From Plakobranchus ocellatus (Eukaryota; Mollusca; Gastropoda; Plakobranchidae): a DNA stretch of 31,087 nt. Made by a program: the position numbers and the translations under genes. The stretch lies in contig BLXT01002485.1 in the NCBI GenBank assembly GCA_019648995.1, positions 7,450 through 38,536 of the forward strand, read 5' to 3'. This document shows positions 1 through 13,937 of the stretch, in pieces (positions within the stretch are counted from its first letter, which is position 1; each line of letters opens with the position of its first letter). The notes beneath the pieces are model-generated. The model saw only the letters and a list, made by a program, of their open reading frames with translations, had not been told where the DNA came from and did not search any database.

Positions 1-17
1 GGGGGGGGGGGGGGGGG
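1..17. other. Homopolymer G run at the window edge
   Basis: The first 17 bases are all G. Nothing else in this AT-rich window looks like it. It may be a true G tract or an assembly or contig-edge artefact; the sequence alone cannot tell. Confidence 0.6.
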
Positions 18-3000
18 AATTGTGTTGTGTGCGTAGAAACTAAATTTTTTCCCAGTTCGTGAGCGAACGTGCGGTGCCGTTACCAGTATTCAATTTTATG
101 CGTGATATTCTACCTAAATCATTGTCTGAAGGCTAAATAGTTAGAGGCCATATGATATTTCATATGCGCACAGGACCGGTATTGCACATGCACGTTTAGT
201 TTGTTTTCTACGACCGTATAAAATTATTATTTGTGAATTTAATACCGCTTATAATAAACTGACTCGAAATAGAGTACTATACACGTATGGGTAACTTTGG
301 ACTGGATCAGTATATACAGAACGCCCTATTCTTGCAATCCTCTTTTTTGTCCCTAAATACGCCATCTATTGATTAAACGTTGATTTACTAACTACCTATA
401 ACCACCCTTAGCATCATTTGTGAATATTTATGCGCTCTCTCATGATTTAATACATGAATTAAAAAAAAAATAGCCATTAAATCACGGAGTCCTGCTTTAT
501 TATGTGGCAGAGACATAAATTTTCCGTGCTTTAATAAATCTTAAAACAATTCATAGCTGTTCTCTTTTGTTTCCATTTTTTTTTTCTTTTTTCTTTTATC
601 CTGTTTCCGTGAGATACCCAATCATTTACCAATTAATTAATATTTTTACAAACTACGGTTTGTACCTTAATCATAATGCTTACCTCTCTTTTGTCTAAAG
701 CACACTAAAATTCAGTCTTACCAAGATGCACGAAAATTGAAACTTGAGGTTGGATATTACCAATACGAGTCCATTTGAGCAATCTAGATTAGATCTAGAT
801 CTAAATATCTAGACTCTTGATACAAAATGTAACAAAATCTGATCTATTATGTTACACGCAGATCTGGATTTATAAGCATCACCTTTACACAAACACCGAG
901 TGTTTTTCTTATTTTGATTTTATCGTAGAGGTAGGCCCATAAAGTTCTCGGCTCATTAAATTAAGCATTTTTAAACTGCCGACCTTGTTTTCCCGAACGT
1001 TCGGGTAAATAGAGTCCGACCTTATTTTCTCGACCGCCTTAGTTTTATAAAGAAAAAGAGAGATATATAGAGTTCAATAACACTGGCATACTTGTACTCA
1101 TACTGCACTGGTCCCATAAAGTAGCCTACCATTGCGTTAGGCTTGCCTAGATCTAGTGTTTGGGAATATAATCACTTTGTTATTGGGCTCTCGTTATTCG
1201 GACATGGCTTCGCGTAATAAAAAATGATTATTTGGACATGGTTTCAAGTCCGCACAATCAAATTTGGACACGGGGCCCATGATTTAAAGGCTTTTAATTT
1301 AAAGAATATATATGACCAATTCAACTGGAAGTGAAAGTGGTGTGATCACAAAAAAAAAAAAAAAAAATGTAAGTAGCCTTAAAACAATTATCATATTCAT
1401 TTCATATGATTTTTCGTTTGAAGGTCAAGCAATAAGGATGCAGCACAAACTGTGATTTTGCATGAATTTGTTATTTAATGCTATATAGGCCTAATTATTT
1501 GTTTGTTGCTGATGTTAGGAATTCAGACAGACAGCATTTACTTAGGCATGAACCTGTAGACCTATAGATACCCTCACCCAACTCAAAAATATTTTTTTTT
1601 ATTGGCAACTGTTACAGATTAATGTTCTATGAATAGAACAAATCTTGTCTAAATTTGATGATAATTGAATGTGTCACTATGTATTTTGATTGTTTAAATA
1701 ATACTAACGTTTTGCGGCTGTCAAACCGGCGGACACATTAGCAATTGTTGGCAAAAATACATGTTGTGGGGCCCTATTGGTTGGAACTGGCATAAAATAT
1801 TGAAAGAGGACATCAAAACACGTAATTTTACTTAGATGAAACGGTTCAAATTCATCCATAACGGCCCGGAATAGGTATTACAAGATTCACTGATAATGTA
1901 TGGCACGAACAGATTTATAGACTTTTTAATCAGCAGATGCCGAGACATGCCTTGTTGGTTACATTTTCCTGTTAATCAACACCCATTCTTTTGATTTCTG
2001 ACAAGTTTTTTTTCCTCGAAATGAGCAAATTAGATTAAAAAGCTGTCATGCAGAAAAAAACCATTGGAGATATATCTAACATTGGCACCAGGAGCAGTGT
2101 GACCTGGAGTCATCAGTGAATGAAGTGATTTTCTCCACTCATGTAGTGACTAGTGGCATTTTATTCATCATGAAAAGTCACTTACAGTTGCCTTGCATTG
2201 AAATTTTTGTGTGGTAGATCTAATAAGCCAAAAGTTCAGATCTGGGGCTTCAACGCATATCTCAACAATGGATCCATTCATAGGCATAGACCCCTGAAAA
2301 AAAAATCTTTTGATCTGTTTGCCATTGTCATGGAAGAGGTTTGAACATAGCACTACAGTATGTTTGACTGTAGGCCTAACTCTCATGATATAAATAACAA
2401 TGATAGTAAAAGGTGTTTTTTTGCTTTAATACCATTTCACTTCTGTTTCAAAGTGGCCCTGTGACTTGCTTACCTGTTTCAGAAATAAATACATTTACAC
2501 TACACCGACATCAAACTTGGCAGTGTTGGAAAACAATATAATCTTCATTTTTATGCTGATAAAAACTTGTTACAAGCTTATGAATGATTTAAAACAGAAA
2601 AAAAATAAAAGACATTATATTTGGCAAAATTGCATACTGGTTTTATGCTCTCTGTGGTCCCATCGTTAATTAAAAAAAACCAAAAAAGAGATTTTTAGAC
2701 AAATTTTAATACAAAATAGGATTTAATTACAAAATAAAAGTGCTTTATGAATTGGATCTAGAAATGGTGGCACAGGGAAATTGGGTATCGATACATCATG
2801 TTATTCTAAATTCTTTTTTAAAAATAAAGTTTATGATGTATTTTTCATGGCTTTGCTTTGTCATTATTGTAAGAGAGAGTGGTCGGAAGGTTAGATAGTG
2901 GAAAAGAGAAAGATGGTTTGGTTTCTGTGTATAGCCAGTCCATAACAGGCTTTCAGACCCTCTGCCTGACGAGGATGCAAAAGAGAGAGATTTAATCAGA

Positions 3001-3537
3001 AAGCATTATGTTATTGAGGAGATCATTTTTTCGTGAAAGTTTAAGGAAATCTCTGTATTTGAGCAGTTAAAAAAATGTTGTTTTTTTTTTTGTAAGAATC
3101 AACATAATCTTTGAAACTTGTAAATTTTAAAACTGTTTGTAAATGGTAACTAAAATTGCTTTTATTTTGCCATTAATGTTATGAAAATCTATTGGAGTAT
3201 TCACGTTCAAATTGATGTGCGGTCCCAATATATTTTTATAGGTCTGAGAGAATATGTGGAAATTTATCTTTTTACACAAAGCCAAATTAAAGGCACAGAG
3301 GAGAAAAATGCTCTTTTTTTAAGTTCTTACCCTCACCTCTCTGCTATCTTTTTAAGTATTAAGTAGAATAAAATGTAAATGAAAGCATGTTGATGAAAGA
3401 AATTTTTTGGACAAAATAGAGGCAAGCAATTCAGACATACTGTAACTGCAATATTGATGTAGGTGGAGTGCCCATGTAGAATCTCAAGTTGAATCTCATT
3501 CTCTGTCATAATGATCTCCTTGTTTTATATCTTTTAG
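18..3537. other. 5' flank and presumed 5' UTR/promoter region of SPIDR, no coding exon recognised
   Basis: This stretch is AT-rich and its only open frames are short and random-looking. It should hold the SPIDR promoter and any non-coding first exon, because the first recognised coding segment is preceded by a plausible splice acceptor (TATCTTTTAG ending at 3537). I could not pick a convincing upstream donor: ATGTAAGT at 1366-1373 follows a long A run and is weak. The region also contains an A17-type run near 1350-1367, a cluster of AGATCTAGA motifs near 781-815 and a 14-bp perfect palindrome at 992-1005. Confidence 0.5.
992..1005. repeat. 14-bp perfect palindrome
   Basis: CCCGAACGTTCGGG reads the same on both strands and sits in a locally CpG-containing stretch upstream of SPIDR. 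It could be a dimeric regulator site or chance; no function can be assigned. Confidence 0.6.
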
Positions 3538-3546
3538 ATTTGCCGT

Positions 3547-3573
3547 ATGCTTCTTGGAAAGCGCAAAAAACAG
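3547..3573 (+). CDS. SPIDR: SPIDR coding exon 1 (start exon)
   Basis: The exon encodes MLLGKRKKQ, a short basic N-terminus comparable to the GSKRKR stretch near the human start. The acceptor TTTTAG ends at 3537, the donor CAG/GTCTGC follows 3573, and the exon ends in phase 0. In-frame codons ATT-TGC-CGT precede the ATG, so the true start could lie in an exon further upstream. The context around the ATG is weak. Confidence 0.55.
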
Positions 3574-4783
3574 GTCTGCAAGTCAGATACATGTAGCTAA
3601 GTAATACATAGTGCATCAAACAGATTGTCTTGTCCACCAAACTTATTCTTATATTTACTTGCTTTCGCTTAATTTTTTAGCTCATGGATAGCTGGAAAAG
3701 TTGTGGTGAAGGGTTTTCAGGCATAAAAAAACTGAGACATGTAATTGATTCGACCCGTCACCATGTTCCACGTGAGAAGAATACTACAGAGAGTCAGCCA
3801 CAAATTGCTGTTGTGTCTAGTGATTCCCCAGATGTGAAGAAGAGGTCAAGACCATGGGACAGCCATAAAAAATCTTTTCAAAGCAAAGTTCCTGCTTTGG
3901 TAAAGGGAACATGGAAACCTGATGCCTTGCTAGAAAACTTCCAAACATACTCTACAGGTATAGAGATGCAGATGGTTTGATTTCAAATCCTTTCTAGGCA
4001 TACAATTGTACCTTATTTCCCTTCAAATGTTTTCAAACATTCATTCAAATAGAACTCAACAGTTTGTACTTTCTATACATTTATCAATATTTGCGTGCTT
4101 TTTCTCCTAGTTTTCATTCCACTGTAAAAACAAAGAGACTGATAATTTATGAAAGTGTGATTTTCTTTTTCCATTTAAATGTTATCCAAAACCTTGGTTT
4201 GGCTAAGGTCCTGAATAGAAAGGGTTTAAGGGTAGAGATCACTGTATTCATGATTAAGCTCTTACTTATCTTCGAAACCATAGACCTCAATCAATTCCAT
4301 CTTCAGTTTAAATTGTAGCTTTGAGTTGTATATATTGATCAAACCAAGGGTTTTTTGTTTGCTAAAGCTGTGTCTTTAGATTCCAGACTGTTAATGTTGT
4401 GATGTTGAGCAGTCTATGAACTATGTTATTGTTATGAAGATTCCAAGGTCTCATTCTCTCTCAAATATTCTATGCTCATAGGAAATTGGCGAGGTCAGAA
4501 TAATGATCAGAAAACTTCATAACCATCTTCATTTACTACTAATACTTAATAGTTGTTCGGCATAAATTGTAGAGGGTTGTCAAATTATACTAATTTTAGT
4601 TGCATATTGCTTCACCTGGACACATGTCTCCCTGCTACTGCTAAACTAGAAATAGACTTTATATTAAATAAGTTTTCAGCTGTTTCAGTGTCTGTCTTCT
4701 AAATTTGATGATCAACACACTTTGATTGATATATGAATATGTACAAGTGACTTCAATTTAAAATATACTCAATTTTATTTTCA

Positions 4784-4832
<49 letters not shown>

Positions 4833-7800
4833 ATATATATATATATATGACATTAAACTTTACAATTTATTTATTTAAAAGAAAAAAAAAATTACGCCAA
4901 TTGAGTCTTGCAGCTTTCATAACTAAAGCATTTAAAGTGCTTGTCAGAAAAATTATTATAAAGTGCCTTGATATCTTTGAGACTAAATGTATTTCAAATG
5001 GGATTAAACTTGTTTAGAAAGTGCTGAAATAAAATGAGATTTTGTGATGGCATCATTCATAGTGATGGTGATTATTTAAATCAAGAAGCAATTAATACTA
5101 GATGTCATACAGAGGAGACTTGTTCTTTTTTCTTCACAGGAAGCTCTCCGCGGCAGAATGAGGATATTGAAAGTGCCACAAGCTCTTCAGATGATGGAGA
5201 TGCTGATGATTCAGATAAGCCTGATGAAAGAGAGGCTAAAAACGATCGTATCTATGAGAAAAGGAAGGGCATTAAAAACCAGTCACATCTATTATTTAAA
5301 AAATCCTTTGCTAGGAATCCAAATGTGAAAAGTAGGGCGAATTCATTTGTTTGCCATCATCGCTCTGAGCTTGCACAGTCTGATTCAAATCGTTTTCAAA
5401 CTTTCCAATCAGTATCAGGAGTTAAACAAGAAGTCTATACTCAACAGCACCCAGATTCAAACAAGACGTGGACGATTTCATCATTTGAAAATTTTACGTC
5501 AAAAATTGGGCACAGTAATACACAATGTACAAGATCTCCTTGTCTTGAGGTGCTGACCTCTGATGTCAGAGAAGAGAGATTAAAGAAATCAAAAGTAGTG
5601 CGTAGATTGCACAGGAAACTGAGGGAAGATTCTCCTGCTTCTATATCTGATGTGGATTCTGATTGTGAGGAACATGAAGAATGTGATATTCAGGCTGATC
5701 ATAATGGGGGTCGTGTGACAGACAGAAAGGATATTGATGAAAGCTCACCGGTGAGCTCTGGCATAAGTCGTGAATATCTAGTGAGTCAAATTAAATACAT
5801 ATCAATAAAAATCTATGTGGTAAAAAACTCCAGTTTTAGAGGTGATAAGCTCTAAACAAAAATCAAATTTCATAGTCGAATAGCTAAGCAGTTAAGAAAT
5901 AAATAGCATATGTTTGTTACTTTTTATGATCTTATTGACTTCTAATTTGGAACAGCTGTGAACAAACCTTATTTTATAAAATACGGTATGAAAATCAGGT
6001 TTATAAAGTTGATTTTGAGGGTACCTGTAAAAGAATAGCTGAGCGAGATTTTGTTTTTTGTTTTCTTCCTATCCTCTTTTACCTTGGAATTTATTTTAAT
6101 CTTTAATATGAAAATTATATCTCATATGTCATAGAAATAAGATTTGCAGCATAAATAAATATTTCACTGAAATTTTGAAATAAAGGTTTGCAAAAATTGT
6201 TATACTGAAAAGTTAATCGTCAGTTTTAAATGTGTAAGTCCATATATGATGTTTAGAAAGAATAGAATAAAGAGAGAAAACGGATGTTTGAGGTCATAAA
6301 AAAAAGGAGTCCCGTTTTTGCTGTCTGTGATGTTACAAAACATTGAGGATTTTGTTGTCTCGGGATTCATAAGTACCGGTATGAAACTCATATTAATCAA
6401 TTTGCATCTTTTAATCGAAAGAGTCTTACAGAGACATCCCCTGCTTCAAGTAGGAAAAGTCAACTAGATGAGAAAGCTAAATCCCCACTGGAATCTAAGG
6501 TATGTCAAAACCGTTTGATTTAATGGGGCTAATCTTTTGCAATCAAACCTGATATTAGGTTTTTTAAGCCTTTGAGGATCTAGGGAGCACAATGATTTTG
6601 GCTCAGCCATTCGCAACAAGCTTGCTGTATACATTTATGAATTTAAGGCACAACATCGAACAGTTTACCTCTGAAACTTGGCAGTGTTAGTCTGTGACTA
6701 GAGATTACATTATATAGTACCTAATCCTTCACTTTGAAAACTGGTGACATTTGTATGTTTGAAGAGACAAAAATGACCCAAGGCTTAACAATTTACTTGG
6801 GGAATTAACAATGACAATCGATGTATGAGTGTATTCCTTGATAGTGTGCATATGTCTATTCCTTTACTTGGGACACTGACAATAACAGTTGATGCATGAC
6901 TTATTCACAACAGGAACTGACATTGATAGTATGCATATGTCTATTTCCATCAGGAACTGGCTATCATAGCATGTGTGTAACTATTCCCACAAGGAACAGA
7001 CAATGATAGTCTGTTTATGACTGATTCTGGGTAATACTACATTCACCTCAGAAGCTGACAATGACAGCCTGCTTCTGATTATAGAGCCCACATAACAATC
7101 ATTTAAAAAACATTTTTACTAGTATATGTGTACACATATGTGCAAACATTTCCCTGTACATATATTATGTTGTGTTTTCATTGTTACCCTGAAATTGAAA
7201 ATCTCCCCAATAAGGTTTAGATGTTGAACTATACAATAAGGATAAAATGTGAAATTGCAACTTCTGCTACAGACTGCTGAAAAAGAGCATGTGCATTTAC
7301 AAATGTACGTATGTGTGGTGATGCCACAAAATGAGACAGGTTACAGAAAAAATTGACCATCAAAAGTAGATTTTATACTTCTTTGAGAGCACAACCTTAA
7401 AGAGTTTCAAACAGTGCAAGACTCTCTTTAAGATTCCAACAGAAGTTGAATGTGATACATTGAGAACTCTGACATCTGTAGCTACTTTCTTATACTTTAC
7501 ACATATTTTTCTTAATCAATTCAAAGCTTTTGCCACTGCATTTCTCTTGTGTGTTAAGAATTCCCAGATGAGTATTAGCAGCTGCGCAAGCTCCCAGGCA
7601 GAGTCATGTGTATCAGGACAGAGGGAAACAATCAAGGCAAGCGAGTGGATCTCCAGTCTGCAGAAACAGAAAACTCCTGTGAAACAAAATCAGTCGCATG
7701 ATGGTTGTCAAGAGGATTCAGCAAAGAAAAAGAGAAAATTTGAAAGGTATTGCCCAATTTTCTGTGCTTCAGTAAAGATCATGAATATGTATACAGATTT

Positions 7801-10800
7801 TCAATAGGATTTTGATATATGTATCAGTAAGCTTTTAAATGTTAGCAATATAATACGTAAATATATAATTGGTGTAATCTGAATAACAGTCTGACACACA
7901 CACAATCACATGCATACATGCACACCTGTACAATTCATGAACTGTTTTATTTTTTTCTTAGAAAGTATTTCTTACATTAATTCACTTAGCACTTTTTTTC
8001 TTTTGAGATTTGTTGCTTTAATTTTTAATGTGTTTTTCCTTGTTTTGTCAGTTTGCCGGCCAAATGTACATTTAATTCTTATTTCTTATCAAAATTAGTT
8101 ACAGCTAATGAGCATTTCCTAAATTGATTCACTTACAACTTTTTTCTTTTTAGATGTGTTGCTTTTATTTTTTAATGTGTTTTTCCCCGTGTTTTGTTGG
8201 CCAAATGTACATTTAATTTTTCTCAAAATTAGTTACATGTTGTGAGCAATCATTTTTTAATCTTAATAATTAACACCATATCAGAATGCCTAATATCAGT
8301 GTTTGTTTATTGCTTTGTTTCTGCTAGTGGCAGTTTGGCTGATCGACTGTGTCAAATACAAAGACGTTTGAAATCTTCAGTTAGAATGTGGTCTCATTCA
8401 TCTAAAACAGAAGCAGAAACTGGTAAATAAGTAGATTTTTCTCACTTTTGAATTGCATGAATGAATATCATTTGAAATTTGCAGCTCAACGTGAGTTGTG
8501 AGAACTATGGCATGATGAAGATCAGTTTTAACAAAACTGAGGTCACTACAAGTCAGGAAAAACTGGATATCAGCATCAACAGAATACAGCTGAACTAAAC
8601 CAGTGACTTCAAATACCTGGGCAACTTTTCCAGAGAAAATAGTAAAGTACATAGAAGTACAGCAGCCAGAAAGCCAGAGCAGTCAGTTTTCAACCAGCCC
8701 ATCTCACATGATCACCAAGGCAAAATACTTATTCCCTGCAAAATCTGTCATGGTCATACCAGTGACAGGTTATCTCTAATAAAAGCCTGTGGGAAGAAAT
8801 TGGTTAAATTCCTGAGAAAAGCAGTAAACAAGCCCAGGCTAGAGAAGCCGAGATATGAGGCGAGATAAAGTGGAATCATCGGTTGTGCAACACATAAAAC
8901 AACAGAGAATCAGACAGCTCACATGACTGCCACCAAACCAACCAGCTCCTCAGGCATACTCAGGCTGAAGAAACAAAAGATGGTAAGATGATGCTGGAGC
9001 GCCTGCATAGCAAAAATCTACAAAACTCATAAAATGTACCTCATTCAGGCGACTTACCTAGTTGACAAAAAACAGCTTTGCCTCCCTACAACACCCACCA
9101 GCACAAGCAGGGGAGAATACGTAAACAATAAGACTTCAAGCGAGGAGGCTGCCATATGTAAAACTGGAAACATCTTTGGACTAAACAGGCATGGTTTAGA
9201 GAAAAAAAAGAGATGAAACTGTTATTCAAATAGAAAGTGTAGTTTGACCAAGGAAACCTGGAGCAAAAATTGTGGAATCATTCTAAAAAAAAACTTTACA
9301 GGCTCTTTGATCTTTGACATATTTAATACAAAAGAACTACACCTATAGGATGTTCGTCAATGTAGCAAATTTTATCTCCACAAAAACATGCTTTTTTTCA
9401 TTGAATTGATGATTTTTGTCTCACTATCCTTGATGGAATCTCAAAGATTTGTGTATATATGTATATAACTATATCCATTATTTTTTGTCCATGAACAGAC
9501 CCAAACTCCAAATACATTGATGTTGTAATAGAAAGTTTGGACAAGATATGTTCTTTGTATCTTTGTCACTGCAAAGTTGCAAGTGAATGGGAGAGCATCA
9601 AGGAGTGTAGTGTGTTCTTCTCTTGTGATCTAGCAGAGTCACTGGCCTTGAAAACTGGGACAACAGTTCAGATTTATCCACCATGGTGAGTATTGAATTG
9701 AGAAATTATAGATTGTTGTCATATAACTGGTCCTCAACTTGATGAGCCCAGGCTTCTGGAACATATCAGACTAGTTGCTGCTGACAGGCGTGGACCTGTG
9801 GAAGAACGCTCCCTGTAGATTTCAGGGTAACTTTGCTAATCAGTGCTCCATCTATGATTTAATGACAAGTAAAAAGAAGTGAAAGTCTTCAAGGCCAATC
9901 TGAGTAAGGTGGAAGAAGTATTTTGAACATTTCAAACCATCTTGTTAGCTTGACACTATTGTCTGTGAGGTTTGCATTGTTGACAACTGTATGGAGCTAT
10001 GTTTATTCTGAGCCAAGATACAGAGTTTCTGAATTTGTGAAAAAGGAAATCCAAAGAATAAAAAAAAAAGTTAAAAGTTGTTTTTTCTCAAAACTGGTAA
10101 ATGCAACACTCAGCTTATTTTGACTGGTCTCAAAACATTTGGTTTACTTTTGCATTTATCTTCAGTGTGAAGCCTGTGTAGAAATATAAGCTGTCTTTGA
10201 ATCAACATTGAAGTGGATTAATTTGGATAGAAGAAAAAAAATCATGATTAGGAATTAACAGTAAGATAGTGGACAGTATGAGAGTATTTGATTTTCAGGT
10301 TAAATTGAAATTGAGTTGCAAAACATAATCACTTTGAAAAATACAGTAGAGGTAGACAGAGAAAATTTTATTAAAAGAACATGAATGCCAGTGTTTGTTC
10401 TAGGCAGGACATCCAAAGAAGAAAGATCGAAATTGACCCTTTTGAGTTTTAGTTTTGTAGACAGAGCAAGCATGCTATCTCATGAAGGATGTTAGATCAC
10501 ATATTATTGATGAAATATCTAGTTTTGTGAGAAGAATATTCCTGAAGGCAAGAGTATTCATTCCAATGTTTCTCCCCTTCCTTCCAGGCAGAAGCTGTTG
10601 AGCAGTTCTGGTGACTGTACACTCCTGTGCACTGACTTTGTGCGTGTTGTGTCACCTACAGGCTCAGCTGTACAGCAGTTTGATAGTACTACATCACTCA
10701 GTCATGCCAAGGCTGTATGGAATTGTCCCTGTGTGGAAAGTGTGCATTTTTCTTCTTCTATTCCTAAGTCTTTCTTTTTACTTTTATTTAAAAAAAAATG

Positions 10801-13800
10801 TGATTTAAATAAAAAAAATGGTATCCTAAGTATGCTGCTATTTTTAAAGGAGTATTGATATTACTGTGAATAATAAACTTGCCAGTAGATCTGCAGGGAT
10901 CTTTCTGTCGCAGGTTCAAGCCTTGCCACCAGCCAGCCTGGCCTGGCCTGATGGAGGGAATGAAAGCCAGGGATGTCCTTCTTTGAACAACCTATATACA
11001 ATAGCAACGAGCCAAGTTTTTTTTTCATGTTGTGTTTACTTCTTGTTAGTGTGTGCAAAAACAGATTGAGATAAATCTAGACCAAGCAGCTGCTCTAAGA
11101 CTCATGATGTTTCACTCAAGTAGAGGCTTGCTGTATAAAATTTTTGTTGCCAAATGCAATTAAGCGATCATAAGTAGCTTGCATCATGTATGGGATGTGT
11201 TTCCAAACAATGATCATCACCACCATCAACTGGCTGTCCGCTTCAAGACATTGCATCCTCTATATATATCTGTCTTTTGTGACTCTACCTGCCTCAGTGA
11301 GACTAGGACAGGCAGAAAAAATTTGAGCTGCTTGCAAGCATGTTTGGTAAGATATGAGAGATGAAGGTGGGCAAGAGAGGAATGTGATTATTCCTTACAT
11401 GGCTGAAAGGAACACAACATTTCTGAATCATTTCTGAACACAAATTTCCTTCATCAAAAGTTTTCAATGTTGTATCTGTGATGAATTATATTTTATCAAC
11501 ATACAGACTAAATCTAACAAAACATGAGTGGCAAGCAGAGAGAGTCTGCATGTTAGTTCAATCACTTTTTAAACCTTGGAACTGTAAACTGGCCAGGTTT
11601 TTCAACTAACCATGATCAAATATATTCTAGTTTAGATCTGATGAATAATAATGGAAATTTCAGTAACACACTGAGCTCAATAAGGCAAGGCTGGCCATTG
11701 CCACTTTAGAACTTACAACTTCATAGAATAAAGAATACCTTCATAAAGAATATTGATATCTCTGTTTGCCATTTCAAATTAAATCAGCTTTTCATATGTA
11801 TATGTGATTCAACTGTTCATCCCTGTTCACCATTTATTTAGCGGCTGCTTAGTTTATTGTTGTACTAAAGAATCGTGCACAAAAATTCATTGTCTCTGTC
11901 TGCAGATCCAAGTCTGATCAGCTCTTTATGTCCTGTCATAATGCAGCCTTTTAGTCCATACACAGCTAAAAAGGTATGGTTTTTGTCACATGATGGAATG
12001 ATTTTACAAAATTGAGATTTAAAAATGAAAACATCAAAATAAAATTGTCATATTGACAGAAAAACTTTTTCTTTGCATTTGGTGCATATGGCAATATGCA
12101 TTTTAATAAAAGTTGTGGACCTTTTTATATATTAAAAATTGTTTTTGCAAAAGAGGGTTATAAATTAAAAAAAAAAAAAGATATTCACCATTTCTTATTT
12201 AACCAGGCTACATTGCATTGCCCTTGCATTGAAACCAATATTAAAAGAAAATTAGCGGGAAAGGTGTTTAATAGAAAGTTTGAGTACATATTTTTGTAAA
12301 AAAATGTGTCTAGCATATTTAATTCTGGATCAGTGTAGGATGTGAATCCACTTCTCAACTGTTAACAATCTTCTTGGCCAGGATTTCAAGGGAGAAGCTA
12401 TTGATTGTTCCAGTGATGACAATGTTCATAAACATCAGAGGATAACTGTGACTTTAGAACATGTCCCAAATTTCAAACCAGCCTCACTTCCTCAAGCTAC
12501 TAACAGTGGTGGAATCCTGCAGCAATGGGCAGAAATGAACATCTGTGGCACAAAAAGTTTGCGTCCCTTCTCAGCCAGAGTCCTTAGGGTATTTGTGCGG
12601 AAAAGTTTTGAGGATGGTCTTGTGATCAAGTATGAATGATAGTTTGTTAATCTGGAGATTCCTCCTCTCTAAATTCTTGTTTGGAAAACTGTCTTGATCT
12701 GTCATTTAATTTCTCTCTCTCTCTCTCTCTTTCTCTTTCTCTCTATGTGCCTCTGTGAAAACAAATGACAGCACTTCTGATGCAACACAATAAAAAACAT
12801 TTCATACATTTGTAATTCTATGTAACTCTTAGGCAAAATTGAGGATGAGCCTTTTACCTTTTAAAGTAGGAATATGTGAAGGATTTGTATAGTTACTAGC
12901 ATACTTGAGAGAAACTATCATGAAGATGTGCAGAAAGCAAAACTTAAAATGCAATGAAAAGGAGCATTATTTGATTGTAATTTTAGCTGTACATATCGTC
13001 ACAGTGCTAACCTTTTGGCCTAAGTCGATTTTGGTAGTTTTGGGTAAACTTTAAAAAACTGATTTATGACCGATTTACACGACTTAGGTGTACCAAAACT
13101 AAGCACATGACTTTGACTGTTAGGACTAGACAAATACATCCGATGACTTATTTTACACAATCGAGCGTTTATTTAATAATAAATTGACTTAGGCCATAAT
13201 GCGTTGATGGCCGCACGACTTAGGCCAAAATGTACACGACTTAGGCTATAATGCGCGCGGGTAAGATGACTTAGGCCAAAAGGAGAATGACTTAGGCTAT
13301 TGTATTTTCGTGCGCTAGGTGACTATGGTCAACATGATAATAGGCCTGACCACTATTATTACAGTGGTATTTGATATGCGGCTTAACAATTGTTGTTATT
13401 ATATGTTATTTTCATAAATTAGTCTAAAGTTTAGTGGCTCTCTTTGCGCATCTTAGCTGATTCTGAGATTCCAAGAGCATCAAGTTTGTTTATTTTTTCC
13501 TAGCAAGAAAGTATTATTTTTGTAATGGTTCTATATCTTTAAACACTTTTAGTTGTTGCAGTCTAGGTTTTTATAAAAAAAGAGAAGTATTAAAAATCAC
13601 TTTTTTAAAAAGAGATTATTAGTATTATGTTTATTTCGTTCACAGTGTACTTACTACAGTCATATTTATAATAAATTATTATGGATAAGTTGTGTAGAAA
13701 TAAGGAATCGTGTACCGTAGAAAGGCCTAAGTGGAATTTTCAGTGGTCATGTAAATCTAGTTCGAAAGAGCCTACATCGAGACTTTGGATGCCTCAGCAA

Positions 13801-13905
13801 AAATAAGAGAATGATATCATACCCATTAAATTTTCATATGTCTTTATAAATTAGGATAACTATGTGAAGTCTTTATAACGCCTTGATTATTATTGTAACT
13901 GAGTA

Positions 13906-13937
<32 letters not shown>

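Noticed and set aside
2168..2386. 72-codon minus-strand open frame in the 5' flank
   Set aside because: No recognisable motif, composition like random AT-rich sequence, no splice context.
5034..5139. ATG at 5034 as start of a stand-alone 273-aa gene
   Set aside because: The part before 5140 is intron; a strong acceptor at 5139 and phase match with exon 2 explain the frame as SPIDR exon 3.
5781..5855. Continuation of the exon 3 frame to 5855
   Set aside because: It lies past a strong donor GTGAGT and has no similarity to SPIDR; phase 0 from 5780 fits the next exon.
10861..11069. Opposing 65- and 67-codon frames around a B-box-like sequence, considered as a tRNA gene
   Set aside because: No A box, no cloverleaf and no anticodon stem could be drawn; at most a SINE fragment.
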